A stretch of 64,000 bases of DNA from Serpentinimonas barnesii. Its GTDB lineage: Bacteria > Pseudomonadota > Gammaproteobacteria > Burkholderiales > Burkholderiaceae_C. Positions 47,387-58,818 of the stretch are shown in pieces. The stretch covers positions 62,001-126,000 of the forward strand of contig NZ_BAWN01000015.1 of NCBI RefSeq assembly GCF_000696225.1. Reading direction: 5' to 3'. A model generated the notes under the pieces. The model saw nothing but the letters and a program-made list of their open reading frames with translations, did no database searches and was not told where the DNA came from. The stretch's first letter is position 1. Each line of letters begins with the position of its first letter. Made by a program: the position numbers and the translations under genes.

Positions 47387-50302
47387 ATGTCCATTGCCCC
47401 CATGGCATCCACAGCCGAACGCCCTATTTTCGCAGCTCCCAGCCCCGAAGCCGCGCGCGCCAACCCCAGCACCCACCTGCCCCACTACCAGATCATCCGC
47501 CGAAACGGCTCGGTGGTGCCGTTCGAGCCGGGCAAGATCGCGGTCGCACTCATGAAGGCCTTTCTGGCCGTGCGCGGGGCCCACGGGGCTGCCTCGGCCA
47601 GCGTGCGCGAGGACGTGGAGCAACTCACCCAGGCCGTGGTGCGCGCCCTGTTGCGCTCGCGCCCGGCCGGAGGCACCTTTCACATCGAAGACGTGCAAGA
47701 CCAGGTCGAGCTTGGCCTGATGCGCGGCGGCCACCACGAGGTGGCGCGCGCCTACGTGCTGTACCGCGAGCGCCGCGCCCAGGAGCGCGCCGCCAAACAA
47801 GCCAGCGCCAGCGCCGAACGCGCCACGCCGGTGCTGCACGTGAGCGCCGACGGCCAGCGCCGGCCGCTGGATTTGGCCCGCCTGCAAGCCCTGATCGGCA
47901 GCGCCTGCGCCGGGCTGGGCGAGGCGGTGCGGCCCGAGCCCATTGTGGCCGAAACGCTGCGCAACCTCTACGACGGCGTGCCGCTGGCCGAGGTGTACAA
48001 GGCCGCCATTCTGGCGGCGCGCACCCGCATCGAGCTCGACCCCGACCACACCTACGCCACCGCCCGGCTGCTGCTGCACACCATCGCGCAAGAGGTGCTG
48101 GGGCAAGACCTGACGCAGCCCGAGCTGGCCGCGTGCTACCCCGAGGCCTTCCCGGCCTGCATCAAGCGCGGCGTTGAGGCCGAGCTGCTCAACCCCGAGC
48201 TGCTGCAATTCGATCTGCCCCGGCTGGCGGCGGCGCTCAAGCCCGAGCGCGACTTGCAGTTTGACTACCTGGGCCTGCAAACCCTGTACGACCGCTATTT
48301 TTTGCACCAGCACAAGCGCCGCATCGAGCTGCCGCAGGGGTTTTTCATGCGCGTGGCGATGGGGCTGGCGCTCAACGAGATCGAGCGCGAGGTGCGCGCG
48401 ATCGAGTTCTACGAGGTGCTGTCGCGCTTCGACTTCATGAGCAGCACCCCGACCCTGTTCAACAGCGGCACCCGGCGCTCGCAGCTATCGAGCTGCTACC
48501 TCAGCACCGTGCCCGACGAGCTCGATGGCATCTATGAGGCGATCAAGGAAAACGCGCTGCTGTCCAAGTTTGCCGGCGGGCTGGGCAACGACTGGACCCG
48601 CGTGCGCGCCCTGGGCGCCCACATCAAGGGCACCAACGGCGAATCACAAGGCGTGGTGCCGTTCCTGAAAGTGGTCAACGACACCGCCGTGGCGGTCAAC
48701 CAGGGCGGCAAGCGCAAGGGCGCGGTCTGCTGCTACTTGGAGACCTGGCACCTGGACATCGAGGAATTTCTGGAACTGCGCAAAAACACCGGCGACGACC
48801 GGCGCCGCACGCACGACATGAACACCGCCCACTGGATTCCGGACCTGTTCATGAAGCGGGTGCTGGAAAAGGGCGACTGGACCCTGTTTTCGCCCCACAG
48901 CGTGCCCGATCTGCACGATCTGGTGGGCCCGGCCTTCGAGCGCGCCTATGTGGCCTACGAAGAAAAAGCCGCCCGGGGCGAGATCACGCCCTACCGCAAG
49001 CTGCCCGCCTCCGACCTGTGGCGCAAGATGCTCACCATGCTGTTCGAGACCGGCCACCCCTGGATCACCTTCAAAGACCCCTGCAACCTGCGCAGCCCGC
49101 AGCAGCACGCCGGCGTGGTGCATTCCTCCAACCTGTGTACCGAAATCACGCTCAACACCAGCGACAGCGAAATCGCAGTTTGCAACCTCGGCTCGGTCAA
49201 CCTGGCGCAGCACCTCACCAACTGCCCCAGCGGCTCCGGTGCCAAGGTGCTCGATCACGACAAGCTGCGCCGCACCGTGGCCACCGCCATGCGCATGCTC
49301 GACAACGTGATCGACATCAACTACTACGCGGTCAAAAAGGCGCGCGATTCCAACCTGCGCCACCGCCCGGTGGGGCTGGGGATCATGGGTTTCCAAGATG
49401 CGCTCTACCAAATGCACACCCCCTACGCCAGCCCGGCGGCGCTGGACTTTGCCGACCAGAGCATGGAAGCCGTGTGCTACCACGCCTACTGGGCCAGCAG
49501 CGACCTGGCCGCCGAGCGCGGGCGCTACTCCAGCTACACCGGCTCGCTGTGGCAGCGCGGGGTGCTGCCGCTGGACTCGCTGGAGCTGCTGGCGCAGGCG
49601 CGCGGCGGGCACCTAGAAGTCGATCGCAGCCAGACGCTGGACTGGGACGCGCTGCGCGCCAAAATTGCCCGCGACGGCATGCGCAACGCCAACTGCGTGG
49701 CCATTGCGCCCACGGCGACGATTTCCAACATCGTCGGCGTCGATGCCTCGATCGAGCCCTGCTTTGGCAACCTGTCGGTCAAGAGCAACCTCTCGGGCGA
49801 GTTCACCATCGTCAACAGCTACCTGGTGCGCGACTTGAAGCGCCTCGGGCTCTGGGACGAGGTGATGCTGCTGGACCTGAAGCACTTCGACGGCTCGCTG
49901 CTGCCCATCGACCGGGTGCCGGCCGAGCTCAAAGACCTCTACCGCACCGCCTTCGAGATCGAACCGGCCTGGCTGGTGGAAGCCGCCGCGCGGCGCCAGA
50001 AGTGGATCGACCAGGCGCAAAGCCTGAACCTCTACATGGCCGGCGCTTCGGGCAAGAAGCTCGACGAGACCTACAAACTGGCCTGGCTGCGCGGGCTCAA
50101 GACCACCTACTACCTGCGCACCACCAGCGCCACCCAGGCCGAAAAATCCACCGGCCGCGTGGGCCAGTTGAACGCGGTGGCCATGGGGGCGGCGGCAACG
50201 GGCAGTGTGGCAGCCACCGCCAGCAGCCTAGAGGCACCCAGCCCGGCCACCGACGTGAAGTTCTGCGCCATCGACGACCCGGGCTGCGAAGCCTGCCAAT
50301 GA
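47387..50302 (+). CDS. nrdA: Class Ia ribonucleoside-diphosphate reductase, alpha subunit
   Basis: A 971-residue NrdA. Two ATP-cone domains lie at about 34-129 and 148-237, then the catalytic barrel with NLCTEITLNTSD, VCNLGSVNL, the GLGIMGFQDALY segment and a C-terminal CEACQ. It makes deoxyribonucleotides and is switched off by dATP through the ATP cones. E. coli NrdA is about 761 residues with one cone, so this is the longer two-cone form. It is followed by nrdB. Confidence 0.97.
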   Translation: MSIAPMASTAERPIFAAPSPEAARANPSTHLPHYQIIRRNGSVVPFEPGKIAVALMKAFLAVRGAHGAASASVREDVEQLTQAVVRALLRSRPAGGTFHIEDVQDQVELGLMRGGHHEVARAYVLYRERRAQERAAKQASASAERATPVLHVSADGQRRPLDLARLQALIGSACAGLGEAVRPEPIVAETLRNLYDGVPLAEVYKAAILAARTRIELDPDHTYATARLLLHTIAQEVLGQDLTQPELAACYPEAFPACIKRGVEAELLNPELLQFDLPRLAAALKPERDLQFDYLGLQTLYDRYFLHQHKRRIELPQGFFMRVAMGLALNEIEREVRAIEFYEVLSRFDFMSSTPTLFNSGTRRSQLSSCYLSTVPDELDGIYEAIKENALLSKFAGGLGNDWTRVRALGAHIKGTNGESQGVVPFLKVVNDTAVAVNQGGKRKGAVCCYLETWHLDIEEFLELRKNTGDDRRRTHDMNTAHWIPDLFMKRVLEKGDWTLFSPHSVPDLHDLVGPAFERAYVAYEEKAARGEITPYRKLPASDLWRKMLTMLFETGHPWITFKDPCNLRSPQQHAGVVHSSNLCTEITLNTSDSEIAVCNLGSVNLAQHLTNCPSGSGAKVLDHDKLRRTVATAMRMLDNVIDINYYAVKKARDSNLRHRPVGLGIMGFQDALYQMHTPYASPAALDFADQSMEAVCYHAYWASSDLAAERGRYSSYTGSLWQRGVLPLDSLELLAQARGGHLEVDRSQTLDWDALRAKIARDGMRNANCVAIAPTATISNIVGVDASIEPCFGNLSVKSNLSGEFTIVNSYLVRDLKRLGLWDEVMLLDLKHFDGSLLPIDRVPAELKDLYRTAFEIEPAWLVEAAARRQKWIDQAQSLNLYMAGASGKKLDETYKLAWLRGLKTTYYLRTTSATQAEKSTGRVGQLNAVAMGAAATGSVAATASSLEAPSPATDVKFCAIDDPGCEACQ

Positions 50303-50357
50303 AGCGGCTGTGATGCATCGGCACCACACGTCAGCGTACAAAAGCCGTTGCAGGTGC

Positions 50358-50385
50358 TTGCATTTTTCGCCAAACTTTTCATAAT
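50358..50385 (+). promoter_or_regulatory. Candidate promoter for nrdB
   Basis: TTGCAT (50358-50363), 16-nt spacer, CATAAT (50380-50385), in the 103-nt gap between nrdA and nrdB. AAAGGA follows 7 nt before the ATG. Confidence 0.45.
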
Positions 50386-50405
50386 CCGACTTAAAGGAAA
50401 ACCCC

Positions 50406-51542
50406 ATGCTGAACTGGGATGATCACCCCGAACCGGCCCTGCAAGCGGTGCCCCTCACCCCTGCCCGGCCCGCCCCTGCTGCCACGGCTCGCGCTGCCAC
50501 CCCAGCCGTGCCAACCCCCGCGCACCAGCGCATCAACGCCTCTGACAAGCGCATCATCAACGGCCAGACCGACGTGAATCAACTGGTGCCCTTCAAATAC
50601 AAATGGGCCTGGGAAAAATACCTCGCCTCCTGCGCCAACCACTGGATGCCGCAAGAGGTGAACATGAGCCGCGACATCGCGCTCTGGAAAGACCCCAAGG
50701 GCCTGACCGAAGACGAGCGCCGCATCATCAAGCGCAACTTGGGCTTTTTTGTCACGGCCGATTCGCTGGCAGCCAACAACATCGTGCTCGGCACCTACCG
50801 CCACATCACCGCGCCCGAGTGCCGCCAGTTTTTGCTGCGCCAGGCCTTCGAAGAGGCCATCCACACCCACGCCTACCAGTACATCGTCGAGAGCCTGGGG
50901 CTGGACGAGGGCGAGATCTTCAACGCCTACCACGAGATCCCCTCGATCCGCGACAAAGACGAGTTTTTGCTGCCCTACATCGACACCATCATGGACCCGG
51001 CCTTTGTCACCGGCACGCCCGAGGCGGACCAGAAGCTGCTCAAAAGCCTGATCGTCTTTGCCTGCCTGATGGAGGGGCTGTTTTTCTACGTCGGCTTTGC
51101 CCAGATTTTGTCCATGGGGCGGCAAAACAAGATGACCGGCGCCGCCGAGCAGTACCAGTACATCCTGCGCGACGAGTCCATGCACTGCAACTTTGGCATC
51201 GACCTGATCAACCAGCTCAAGCTGGAAAACCCGCACCTTTGGACCCCGGCCTTCAAGGCCGAGATCAAGGCGCTGTTCGAGCAGGCGGTCGAGCTCGAGT
51301 ACCGCTACGCCGAAGACACCATGCCGCGCGGCGTGCTGGGGCTCAACGCCTCCATGTTCAAGGGCTATTTGCGCTACATCGCGAACCGGCGCGCAACCCA
51401 GATCGGGCTCGAGGCGCTGTACCCGAACGAGGAAAACCCGTTTCCGTGGATGAGCGAAATGATAGACTTAAAGAAGGAGCGCAATTTCTTTGAGACGCGC
51501 GTGATCGAGTACCAGACCGGCGGCGCCCTGTCTTGGGATTGA
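50406..51542 (+). CDS. nrdB: Class Ia ribonucleoside-diphosphate reductase, beta subunit
   Basis: A 378-residue NrdB (R2) carrying the di-iron/tyrosyl radical site. Motifs: [34 protein letters not shown] with ligands, and [10 protein letters not shown]. The first 45 residues are an Ala/Pro-rich extension before the conserved domain. It pairs with nrdA upstream. Confidence 0.98.
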   Translation: MLNWDDHPEPALQAVPLTPARPAPAATARAATPAVPTPAHQRINASDKRIINGQTDVNQLVPFKYKWAWEKYLASCANHWMPQEVNMSRDIALWKDPKGLTEDERRIIKRNLGFFVTADSLAANNIVLGTYRHITAPECRQFLLRQAFEEAIHTHAYQYIVESLGLDEGEIFNAYHEIPSIRDKDEFLLPYIDTIMDPAFVTGTPEADQKLLKSLIVFACLMEGLFFYVGFAQILSMGRQNKMTGAAEQYQYILRDESMHCNFGIDLINQLKLENPHLWTPAFKAEIKALFEQAVELEYRYAEDTMPRGVLGLNASMFKGYLRYIANRRATQIGLEALYPNEENPFPWMSEMIDLKKERNFFETRVIEYQTGGALSWD

Positions 51543-51625
51543 TGCCGCCACCACTCGCTGGCTGCGGAGTTCGCCGCGGACGCAGCGCCATTGTCAAACT
51601 GCAACAACTGAACAAGGAGAAAAAG

Positions 51626-52237
51626 ATGGCACCTGCAAAAAAAACCGCAGCAGCGGCTCCCGAAGCGACCCCGGCCCCTGCGGCGGCCCCGCCCCGCCCA
51701 GCGCGCAAGTCCGTGAAACCCGCGACTGCGGCAGCGCCCCCAGCGGCTGCGCCTGCCAGCAAAAAAACGCCCGTTAAAGCTGCGCCGGCTCCAGCACCGG
51801 CGGCGCCGGTTGCCGTCACCCCGGCTAAAAAACCAGCAGCCAAAAAACCAGCTTCTGCCGCCGTGGCGGCAGCCGTGAAGGCGCCAGCCCAAGCCGCAGC
51901 TAAAGCGCCTGCAACCAAAGCCCCCGCAGCTAAAGCCCCCGCAGCTAAAGCGCCTGCAGCCAAAGCAAAAGCCCCCGCAGCCAGCGCAGCGGCGCCGGTT
52001 GCGGCGCAGCCCGCTGTGGCGCCCAAGCCCAAGGTGAAAGCCGAGAAAGCCGAGAAAACAGCAAAACCGGCCAAAGCCACCAAGGCGCCCAAAGCAGACC
52101 AAGCAGAAAAACCCACCAAGGCGGGAAAAGCCACCAAGGCAGTGAAAGCCGACCAGCCCGCCAAAGCGGCGGCGCCGGTTCAGCCCCCGCTCAACCCCAA
52201 GGCGGCTTGGCCTTTCCCGACCGGCAAAAAACCCTGA
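51626..52237 (+). CDS. Histone-H1-like / AlgP-like Lys-Ala-Pro-rich protein
   Basis: A 203-residue protein made almost wholly of Ala, Lys and Pro, with the repeat AAKAPAAKAPAAK in the middle. It resembles the C-terminal tails of bacterial histone-H1-like (AlgP, HctB) proteins. AAGGAGA lies 6 nt before the ATG. It is likely a DNA- or RNA-binding chromatin-like protein, but the sequence is low complexity, so homology is only suggestive. The stop is inside a terminator-like hairpin. Confidence 0.78.
   Translation: MAPAKKTAAAAPEATPAPAAAPPRPARKSVKPATAAAPPAAAPASKKTPVKAAPAPAPAAPVAVTPAKKPAAKKPASAAVAAAVKAPAQAAAKAPATKAPAAKAPAAKAPAAKAKAPAASAAAPVAAQPAVAPKPKVKAEKAEKTAKPAKATKAPKADQAEKPTKAGKATKAVKADQPAKAAAPVQPPLNPKAAWPFPTGKKP
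51902..51982. repeat. 15-bp tandem repeats in the H1-like gene
   Basis: Four units of the pattern AAAGC(C/G)CC(C/T)GCA(A/G)C(C/T) lie in tandem (51902-51961), a 6-nt AAAGCA follows, and one more unit ends at 51982. Each encodes Lys-Ala-Pro-Ala-(Ala or Thr). Copy change keeps frame. Confidence 0.8.
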
Positions 52238-52257
52238 CCCCCGACGGGGGTGGGTTT
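52229..52257. terminator. Bidirectional terminator between the H1-like and PfkB genes
   Basis: AAACCC (52229-52234) pairs with GGGTTT (52252-52257), enclosing CCCCCG-A-CGGGGG (52238-52250). A-rich sequence lies on the left and T-rich on the right, so it can act from either side. The H1-like TGA (52235-52237) is inside the stem. Confidence 0.65.
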
Positions 52258-53144
52258 CAGATCTCGAAACGGTAGTTCTGGCCGCCGCGTGAGGCGATTT
52301 TCTCGGCCCCCATGCGGTTGCCGAGTTCGACGCTGCGCTGCAAATCCCAGCCCTGCGCCAAGCCATAGAGCAAGCCGGCGCGCAGCGCGTCGCCGCAGCC
52401 GGTCGGGTCCAGCACCTCGCGCGCCGCCACCCCCGGCACGCGGCTGCACGCGCCCTGCTGCCACACATCGCAGCCTTCACCGGCCAGCGTGATCACCAGC
52501 CCGCGCAAGCGCTGCGACAGCTCGGCGTGTCCGAGGCCGGTGCGTTCGCTCAGCATGCGCGCCTCGTAGTCGTTGAGGGCGGCCCAGTCGGCCAGCTCGA
52601 TGAAGCGCAGCAGCTCGGGGCCGTCGAACATCGGCAGCCCTTGACCGGGGTCGAACACAAAGGGCACCCCGAGGGCGTGCAACTGCTCGGCGTGCTCGAT
52701 CATCGCTTGGCGCCCGTCGGGCGAAACGATGGCCAAGCTGGCAGCCGGCGCGGCGGTGATCGGGTTCTGGTGCGCCAGCGCCATGGCGCCGGGGTGAAAG
52801 GCGGTGATCTGGTTGTTGTCGCGGTCGGTCATGATCATGGCCTGCGCGGTGTAGTGCTGGCTCACCCACTGCACCGCGCCGGTGTCGATGCCCAGCGCCT
52901 GCATCCGCTCCAAGTAATCTTGCCCGTCGTTGCCCAGCGCCGCCACCGGGCGCACCTGCACCCCCAACTGGCGCAAGCCATAGGCGATGTTGCCGGCGCA
53001 GCCGCCGTGCTCGCGCCGCAGGGCCGGCACCAGGAACGAGACGTTGAGGATGTGCAACTGCTCGGGCAGGATTTGCTCGGCAAAGCGGCCCTCGAAAGTC
53101 ATGATGGTGTCAAAGGCCAGCGAGCCGCAAACGAGGATGGTCAT
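52257..53144 (-). CDS. PfkB-family carbohydrate kinase (adenosine kinase-like)
   Basis: A 295-residue ribokinase-type kinase. N-terminal CGSLAFDTIM, then GGCAGNIAYGL near 47-57, and the catalytic loop DPTGCGDALRAGLL near 249-262. Substrate cannot be fixed, but this type in betaproteobacteria is often annotated adenosine kinase. Last gene of the accB operon (18 nt after the DUF3426 gene). Confidence 0.92.
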   Translation of the reverse strand: MTILVCGSLAFDTIMTFEGRFAEQILPEQLHILNVSFLVPALRREHGGCAGNIAYGLRQLGVQVRPVAALGNDGQDYLERMQALGIDTGAVQWVSQHYTAQAMIMTDRDNNQITAFHPGAMALAHQNPITAAPAASLAIVSPDGRQAMIEHAEQLHALGVPFVFDPGQGLPMFDGPELLRFIELADWAALNDYEARMLSERTGLGHAELSQRLRGLVITLAGEGCDVWQQGACSRVPGVAAREVLDPTGCGDALRAGLLYGLAQGWDLQRSVELGNRMGAEKIASRGGQNYRFEI

Positions 53145-53162
53145 GGTGCAAGTTGTAGTGAT

Positions 53163-54122
53163 TCAGGGGTAAAACAAGATGGCGCGGTAGCCGGTCATGA
53201 CGCGCCCTTCGATGCCCTCAAAGGCGAGCTCGAATTGCAGCGACCACTCGGCCCCGGCGGCCAGGGTGGCGGTGGGGCGGGGCCATTCGTGCGGCAGCAG
53301 CACCCGGCGCACCAGCACCTGGTCGTGGATGTCGGTCAGGGTGAGTTCGATCGCCGGGCTGGCCACTTCCAGCGCCGACTGGTTGCGCAGCACCAGTTGA
53401 AAGCCGTACAGGCCAGGGCCTAGGCGCAGCAGCACCGAGCTGTCGATCACCACGTCGTTGGGGCTGGCGGGCAAGGTCTGCTGACAATCGAAGGTCTGGC
53501 ACAGGCTCTCGAGCACCGGCTGGGCGGCGGGTATTTCGCGCGCAATCGGGGCGCGCCACTGGTAGACCGCTTGCAGGCCCAGCAACAGCGCCAGCACCGT
53601 GACGGTGACCAGCAGCAGCAGCCGCGTGGCAGGGCGCCGCCAAAAGGCCTGCCGCTGCGCCTTGCGCACAAAGGAGGGCAGCGGTGGCAAAGCGCTGCCC
53701 TGCGGCCCCTCCGAGGCGGAGCTCGGTTCGGGGTCGTGCAAGGGAGGCGCTGGCGGGGGTTCGGGCAGTGCTGGCTCTGGCAAGGGCGGTTCTGGCCGAA
53801 CCGGCTCTGGCGCCAAGGTCTCGGTCACATGCGCATCGGGCAGGGTATCGGGCTGCAGGGCAGCCATGGGCGGCGCACTTGCCTCCTCACGACCCGCCGC
53901 AGGCTCTGAGGACGCCTGTTGCGGATCGGCTTGCGCCCGCTGCGATGCAGAGCGCGGGGCAGCCACTGGGTCGAGCCCGGGCACCCACGGTTGCAAATCG
54001 AGGTTGGCATCAAAAATCTGACCGCACTGGCCACAACGCACCCAGCCGTCGGAAATTTTGAGCTGGTCTGACACCACCTTGAAAGTGGTCGCACAGGCTG
54101 GGCAACGGGTGATGAAGCTCAT
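53163..54122 (-). CDS. DUF3426 zinc-ribbon membrane protein
   Basis: A 319-residue protein with an N-terminal zinc ribbon (CPACATTFKV near 8-17 and CGQCGQIFD near 30-38), a Glu/Pro-rich linker (about 55-150), a transmembrane helix (about 168-188), and a C-terminal DUF3426 domain. The family is betaproteobacterial and usually follows prmA. Function unknown. Confidence 0.9.
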   Translation of the reverse strand: MSFITRCPACATTFKVVSDQLKISDGWVRCGQCGQIFDANLDLQPWVPGLDPVAAPRSASQRAQADPQQASSEPAAGREEASAPPMAALQPDTLPDAHVTETLAPEPVRPEPPLPEPALPEPPPAPPLHDPEPSSASEGPQGSALPPLPSFVRKAQRQAFWRRPATRLLLLVTVTVLALLLGLQAVYQWRAPIAREIPAAQPVLESLCQTFDCQQTLPASPNDVVIDSSVLLRLGPGLYGFQLVLRNQSALEVASPAIELTLTDIHDQVLVRRVLLPHEWPRPTATLAAGAEWSLQFELAFEGIEGRVMTGYRAILFYP

Positions 54123-54147
54123 GCTTCGATTATTGCAGTGCGACGCC

Positions 54148-55051
54148 TCAGGGCGCGCGCGCCGTCAACAGAACCCAGCCATCTTCGGCATCGGCAATCT
54201 GCAAGGACAACCACGGTGCGTAGGCGGCTTGCAACTCGCTGGCCTGGCGCTCCAAAATCCCCGACAGCACCAAATGGCCGGCCGGGCCGACCAAGCCGGA
54301 CAACAGCGGCGCCATCAGCTTGAGGGGCGTGGCCAGTATGTTGGCCAGCACCACGTCGTAGGGGCCTTGGGCCCGATCGGGCAAACCGGTTTGCAACTGC
54401 ACCTGGTTGTGCACGGCGTTGAACTGTGCCGTCTGCACCGCCACCGGGTCGATGTCCACCGCATCCACACGAGGCGCAGCAAACTTGGCCGCTGCAATGG
54501 CCAAAATGCCCGAGCCGCAGCCGTAATCGAGCACCCGCAGGCCCGCCAGCGGTTGCTGCGCGATCCAGCGCAGGCACATGCGGGTGGTCGGGTGGGTGCC
54601 GGTGCCAAAGGCCTGCCCCGGATCGAGCCGGATCACGTGCTGCGCGGCTGCGGGTACCTCGTGCCAACTGGGTACGATCCAGAAGCTGGGCGTGATGGGC
54701 ACCGGTTCGAATTGGGTTTGCGTCAGGCGCACCCAGTCGGTCTCGGCCACCGGGCGCAACGCAGCCACCTCGCAACCTTCGAAAAAATCTTGCGCCCGCA
54801 GCAATTGCTGCGCTTCGCAAGCCGCCGCTTCGCTGGCAAACAGCGCCTGCACTTGCGAGCGCTGCCAGCCGGCCTTGGGCGCGGGCAGGCCGGGCTCGCC
54901 AAACAGCGCCTGCTCGGCCGGGGTCTGCGCATCGGCGTCGGTAACCGAGACGCTGAGCGCATCGAGCGCCTCCAGCGCCTCGCTCAGCTCCTCGACCTGC
55001 GCCTCGGGGGCCAGCAACAGCAGCTCGAACAGCGTGGCAGCGTTTTCTTGT

Positions 55052-55062
<11 letters not shown>
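54148..55062 (-). CDS. prmA: Ribosomal protein L11 methyltransferase
   Basis: About 304 residues from a GTG start at 55062. It has the PrmA N-terminal domain ([21 protein letters not shown]), the FGTGTHPTT signature near 165-173, and the SAM-binding [17 protein letters not shown]. It methylates L11. The start overlaps the accC stop by 11 nt. No strong Shine-Dalgarno is seen, which fits coupling to accC. Confidence 0.93.
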
Positions 55063-56401
<1,339 letters not shown>

Positions 56402-56414
56402 GGCGGCCGGGCCC

Positions 56415-56891
56415 TCACTCGAGCACGAACAAGGGCTGCCCGTACTCGACGGCCTGACCGTTTTCGGCCAAAATCTGGGTCACCGTGCCGGCATGCTCGG
56501 CTTCGATTTCATTGAGAATTTTCATGGCCTCCACGATGCACACCGCTTCACCCACCTTGACCGCCTGCCCGACCTCGACAAAGGGCTTGGCCCCTGGGCT
56601 GGCGGCCCGGTAAAACGTGCCAACCATGGGCGATTTCAGCACCACGCCCTTGGGCGCGGCAAGGGCGGGCTGCACCGGCGCTGGCACCTCGGCGCTGCTG
56701 CTGGGCGCAGCGGGTGCCACCGGGATGACCGGGGCCAGCGCAGCCACGGCAGCAGGTGCCGCGACCGGCTGTGGCGCAAGGGGCGGGCTCTTGACGATGC
56801 GCACCTTGCCCTCGGCCTCGGTGATCTCGAGTTCGGATACATTCGACTCCGAAACGAGGTCGATCAGGGTCTTGAGTTTGCGCAAATCCAT
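56415..56891 (-). CDS. accB: Acetyl-CoA carboxylase biotin carboxyl carrier protein
   Basis: A 158-residue BCCP starting [16 protein letters not shown]. Central Ala/Pro-rich linker, then the biotinyl domain [10 protein letters not shown] with the biotin Lys124 in EAMKI. ATG at 56891 used. Leads a five-gene operon with accC, prmA, DUF3426 and the PfkB kinase. It is divergent from pilB (155 nt). Confidence 0.98.
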   Translation of the reverse strand: MDLRKLKTLIDLVSESNVSELEITEAEGKVRIVKSPPLAPQPVAAPAAVAALAPVIPVAPAAPSSSAEVPAPVQPALAAPKGVVLKSPMVGTFYRAASPGAKPFVEVGQAVKVGEAVCIVEAMKILNEIEAEHAGTVTQILAENGQAVEYGQPLFVLE

Positions 56892-57046
56892 GTCAGTTCC
56901 TAAATCAGTGCCAAAATGCGTCGAAATGAAGGCATCGAGGCAAAAGCAGGCGCGAATATACACGAACTTGCGCAGTCTACTAGGCTCCATCCGAAGTCCG
57001 GCCACCCCCTTCCATTGACACCCGCCCGCAGCGACAGCCCCCACCG

Positions 57047-58777
57047 ATGATCGACACCGAAGCCCCTGTCTCCTCCATGGCCTTGCCGGGGCTGGCGCGC
57101 GCCTTGGTGGCCGCCGGCACCCTGACCCAGCAAAGCGCCGAAGGGCTGTACGCCAAGGCCCAGGCCCACAAAAGCAGCTTCATTGCCGAGCTGGTGGGCA
57201 GCGGTGCCTTAAGCGCCAGCGAATTGGCGCACACCATGTCGCGCACCTTTGCCGCGCCGCTGATCGATCTCGACGCCATCGACGTGCAGCGTCTGCCCAA
57301 AGGCGTGCTCGACCCCAAGTTTGCCAAGCAGTACCGCATCGTGGTGTTGAGCCGGCGGGGCAACCGCATCACGGCGGCCACAGCCGACCCCACCCACACC
57401 GAGGTGGCTGAAAAAATCAAGTTCACCACCCAACTTTCGGTGGACTGGGTGATCGCCGAACTCGACAAACTGGGCAAACTGATCGACAGCACCAGCGCCA
57501 GCGCCAGTGAAGCGATTGAGCACATCGTGGGCGGCGATTTTGAATTCGAAGACGGCGCGCTTGAATTGGCCACCGCCGAGAGCACCGAGAAGGTCTCGGC
57601 CGAGGTCGAAGACGCGCCGGTGGTGCGCTTTTTGCACAAAATGCTGCTCGATGCCTACACGATGCGGGCATCAGACCTGCATTTCGAGCCCTATGAGCAC
57701 TTTTACCGGGTGCGCTTTCGCATCGACGGCGAGCTGCGCGAAATCGCCTCCCCGCCGGTGGCCCTGAAGGAAAAGCTGGCTTCACGCATCAAGGTCATCT
57801 CAAAACTCGACATCGCCGAAAAGCGCGTGCCGCAAGACGGGCGCATGAAACTCAAGGTCGGGCCCGACAAATCGATCGATTTTCGGGTCAGCACCCTGCC
57901 CACGCTGTTCGGTGAAAAAATCGTCATCCGCATCCTAGACCCGAGCAGCGCCCAAATGGGCATCGATGCGCTGGGCTACGAGGCCGACGAAAAAGCCCTG
58001 CTGCTGGAAGCCATCAGCCGCCCTTACGGCATGGTGCTGGTGACCGGCCCCACCGGATCGGGCAAAACGGTGTCGCTCTACACCTGCCTCAACATCCTGA
58101 ATCAGCCCGGCGTCAACATCTCGACCGCCGAAGACCCCTCAGAGATCAACCTGCCCGGTGTAAACCAGGTCAACGTCAACGAAAAGGCCGGCCTCACATT
58201 TGCGGCCGCGCTCAAGTCGTTTTTGCGTCAAGACCCCGACATCATCATGGTGGGCGAAATCCGCGACCTAGAAACCGCCGACATTGCCATCAAGGCGGCC
58301 CAGACTGGCCACTTGGTGCTCTCGACCTTGCACACCAACGACGCCCCCGGCACCCTGACGCGCCTGATCAATATGGGGGTGCTGCCGTTTAACATCGCAT
58401 CGAGCGTAAACTTGGTGACCGCACAGCGGCTGGCACGGCGCCTGTGCAAGCAATGCAAGCAGCCGCACGAGGACTTGCCCGAATTGGCGCTGCGGGAAGC
58501 CGGATTCAAGCCCGAAGAGCTCGACGGCAGTTGGATGCCCTACCGACCCGTCGGTTGCTCGGCCTGCCACAATGGCTACAAGGGGCGGGTTGGCATTTAT
58601 CAGGTGATGCCGATCAGCGAGGCGATGCAGCACATTATTCTGCGCGGCGGCAGCGCGCTCGAAATTCAAGCCCAAGCGCGCACCGAAGGCATACGCACTT
58701 TGCGCGAATCGGGGCTGCGCAAGGTTAAACTGGGCCTCACTTCCCTAGAGGAAGTGTTGGGCTGCACCAACGATTGA
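57047..58777 (+). CDS. pilB: Type IV pilus assembly ATPase PilB
   Basis: A 576-residue PilB, the pilus extension motor. N-terminal T2SE_N-like domain (about 40-165), then Walker A GPTGSGKT (334-341), Walker B IIMVGE (about 399-404), the His box [10 protein letters not shown] and the four-Cys zinc site (Cys467, 470, 504, 507). Acts at the inner membrane with PilC. Confidence 0.97.
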   Translation: MIDTEAPVSSMALPGLARALVAAGTLTQQSAEGLYAKAQAHKSSFIAELVGSGALSASELAHTMSRTFAAPLIDLDAIDVQRLPKGVLDPKFAKQYRIVVLSRRGNRITAATADPTHTEVAEKIKFTTQLSVDWVIAELDKLGKLIDSTSASASEAIEHIVGGDFEFEDGALELATAESTEKVSAEVEDAPVVRFLHKMLLDAYTMRASDLHFEPYEHFYRVRFRIDGELREIASPPVALKEKLASRIKVISKLDIAEKRVPQDGRMKLKVGPDKSIDFRVSTLPTLFGEKIVIRILDPSSAQMGIDALGYEADEKALLLEAISRPYGMVLVTGPTGSGKTVSLYTCLNILNQPGVNISTAEDPSEINLPGVNQVNVNEKAGLTFAAALKSFLRQDPDIIMVGEIRDLETADIAIKAAQTGHLVLSTLHTNDAPGTLTRLINMGVLPFNIASSVNLVTAQRLARRLCKQCKQPHEDLPELALREAGFKPEELDGSWMPYRPVGCSACHNGYKGRVGIYQVMPISEAMQHIILRGGSALEIQAQARTEGIRTLRESGLRKVKLGLTSLEEVLGCTND

Positions 58778-58818
58778 ATGCGCAGGCCCGTACCTGCACC
58801 AGACTTCAAGAGGGAATC

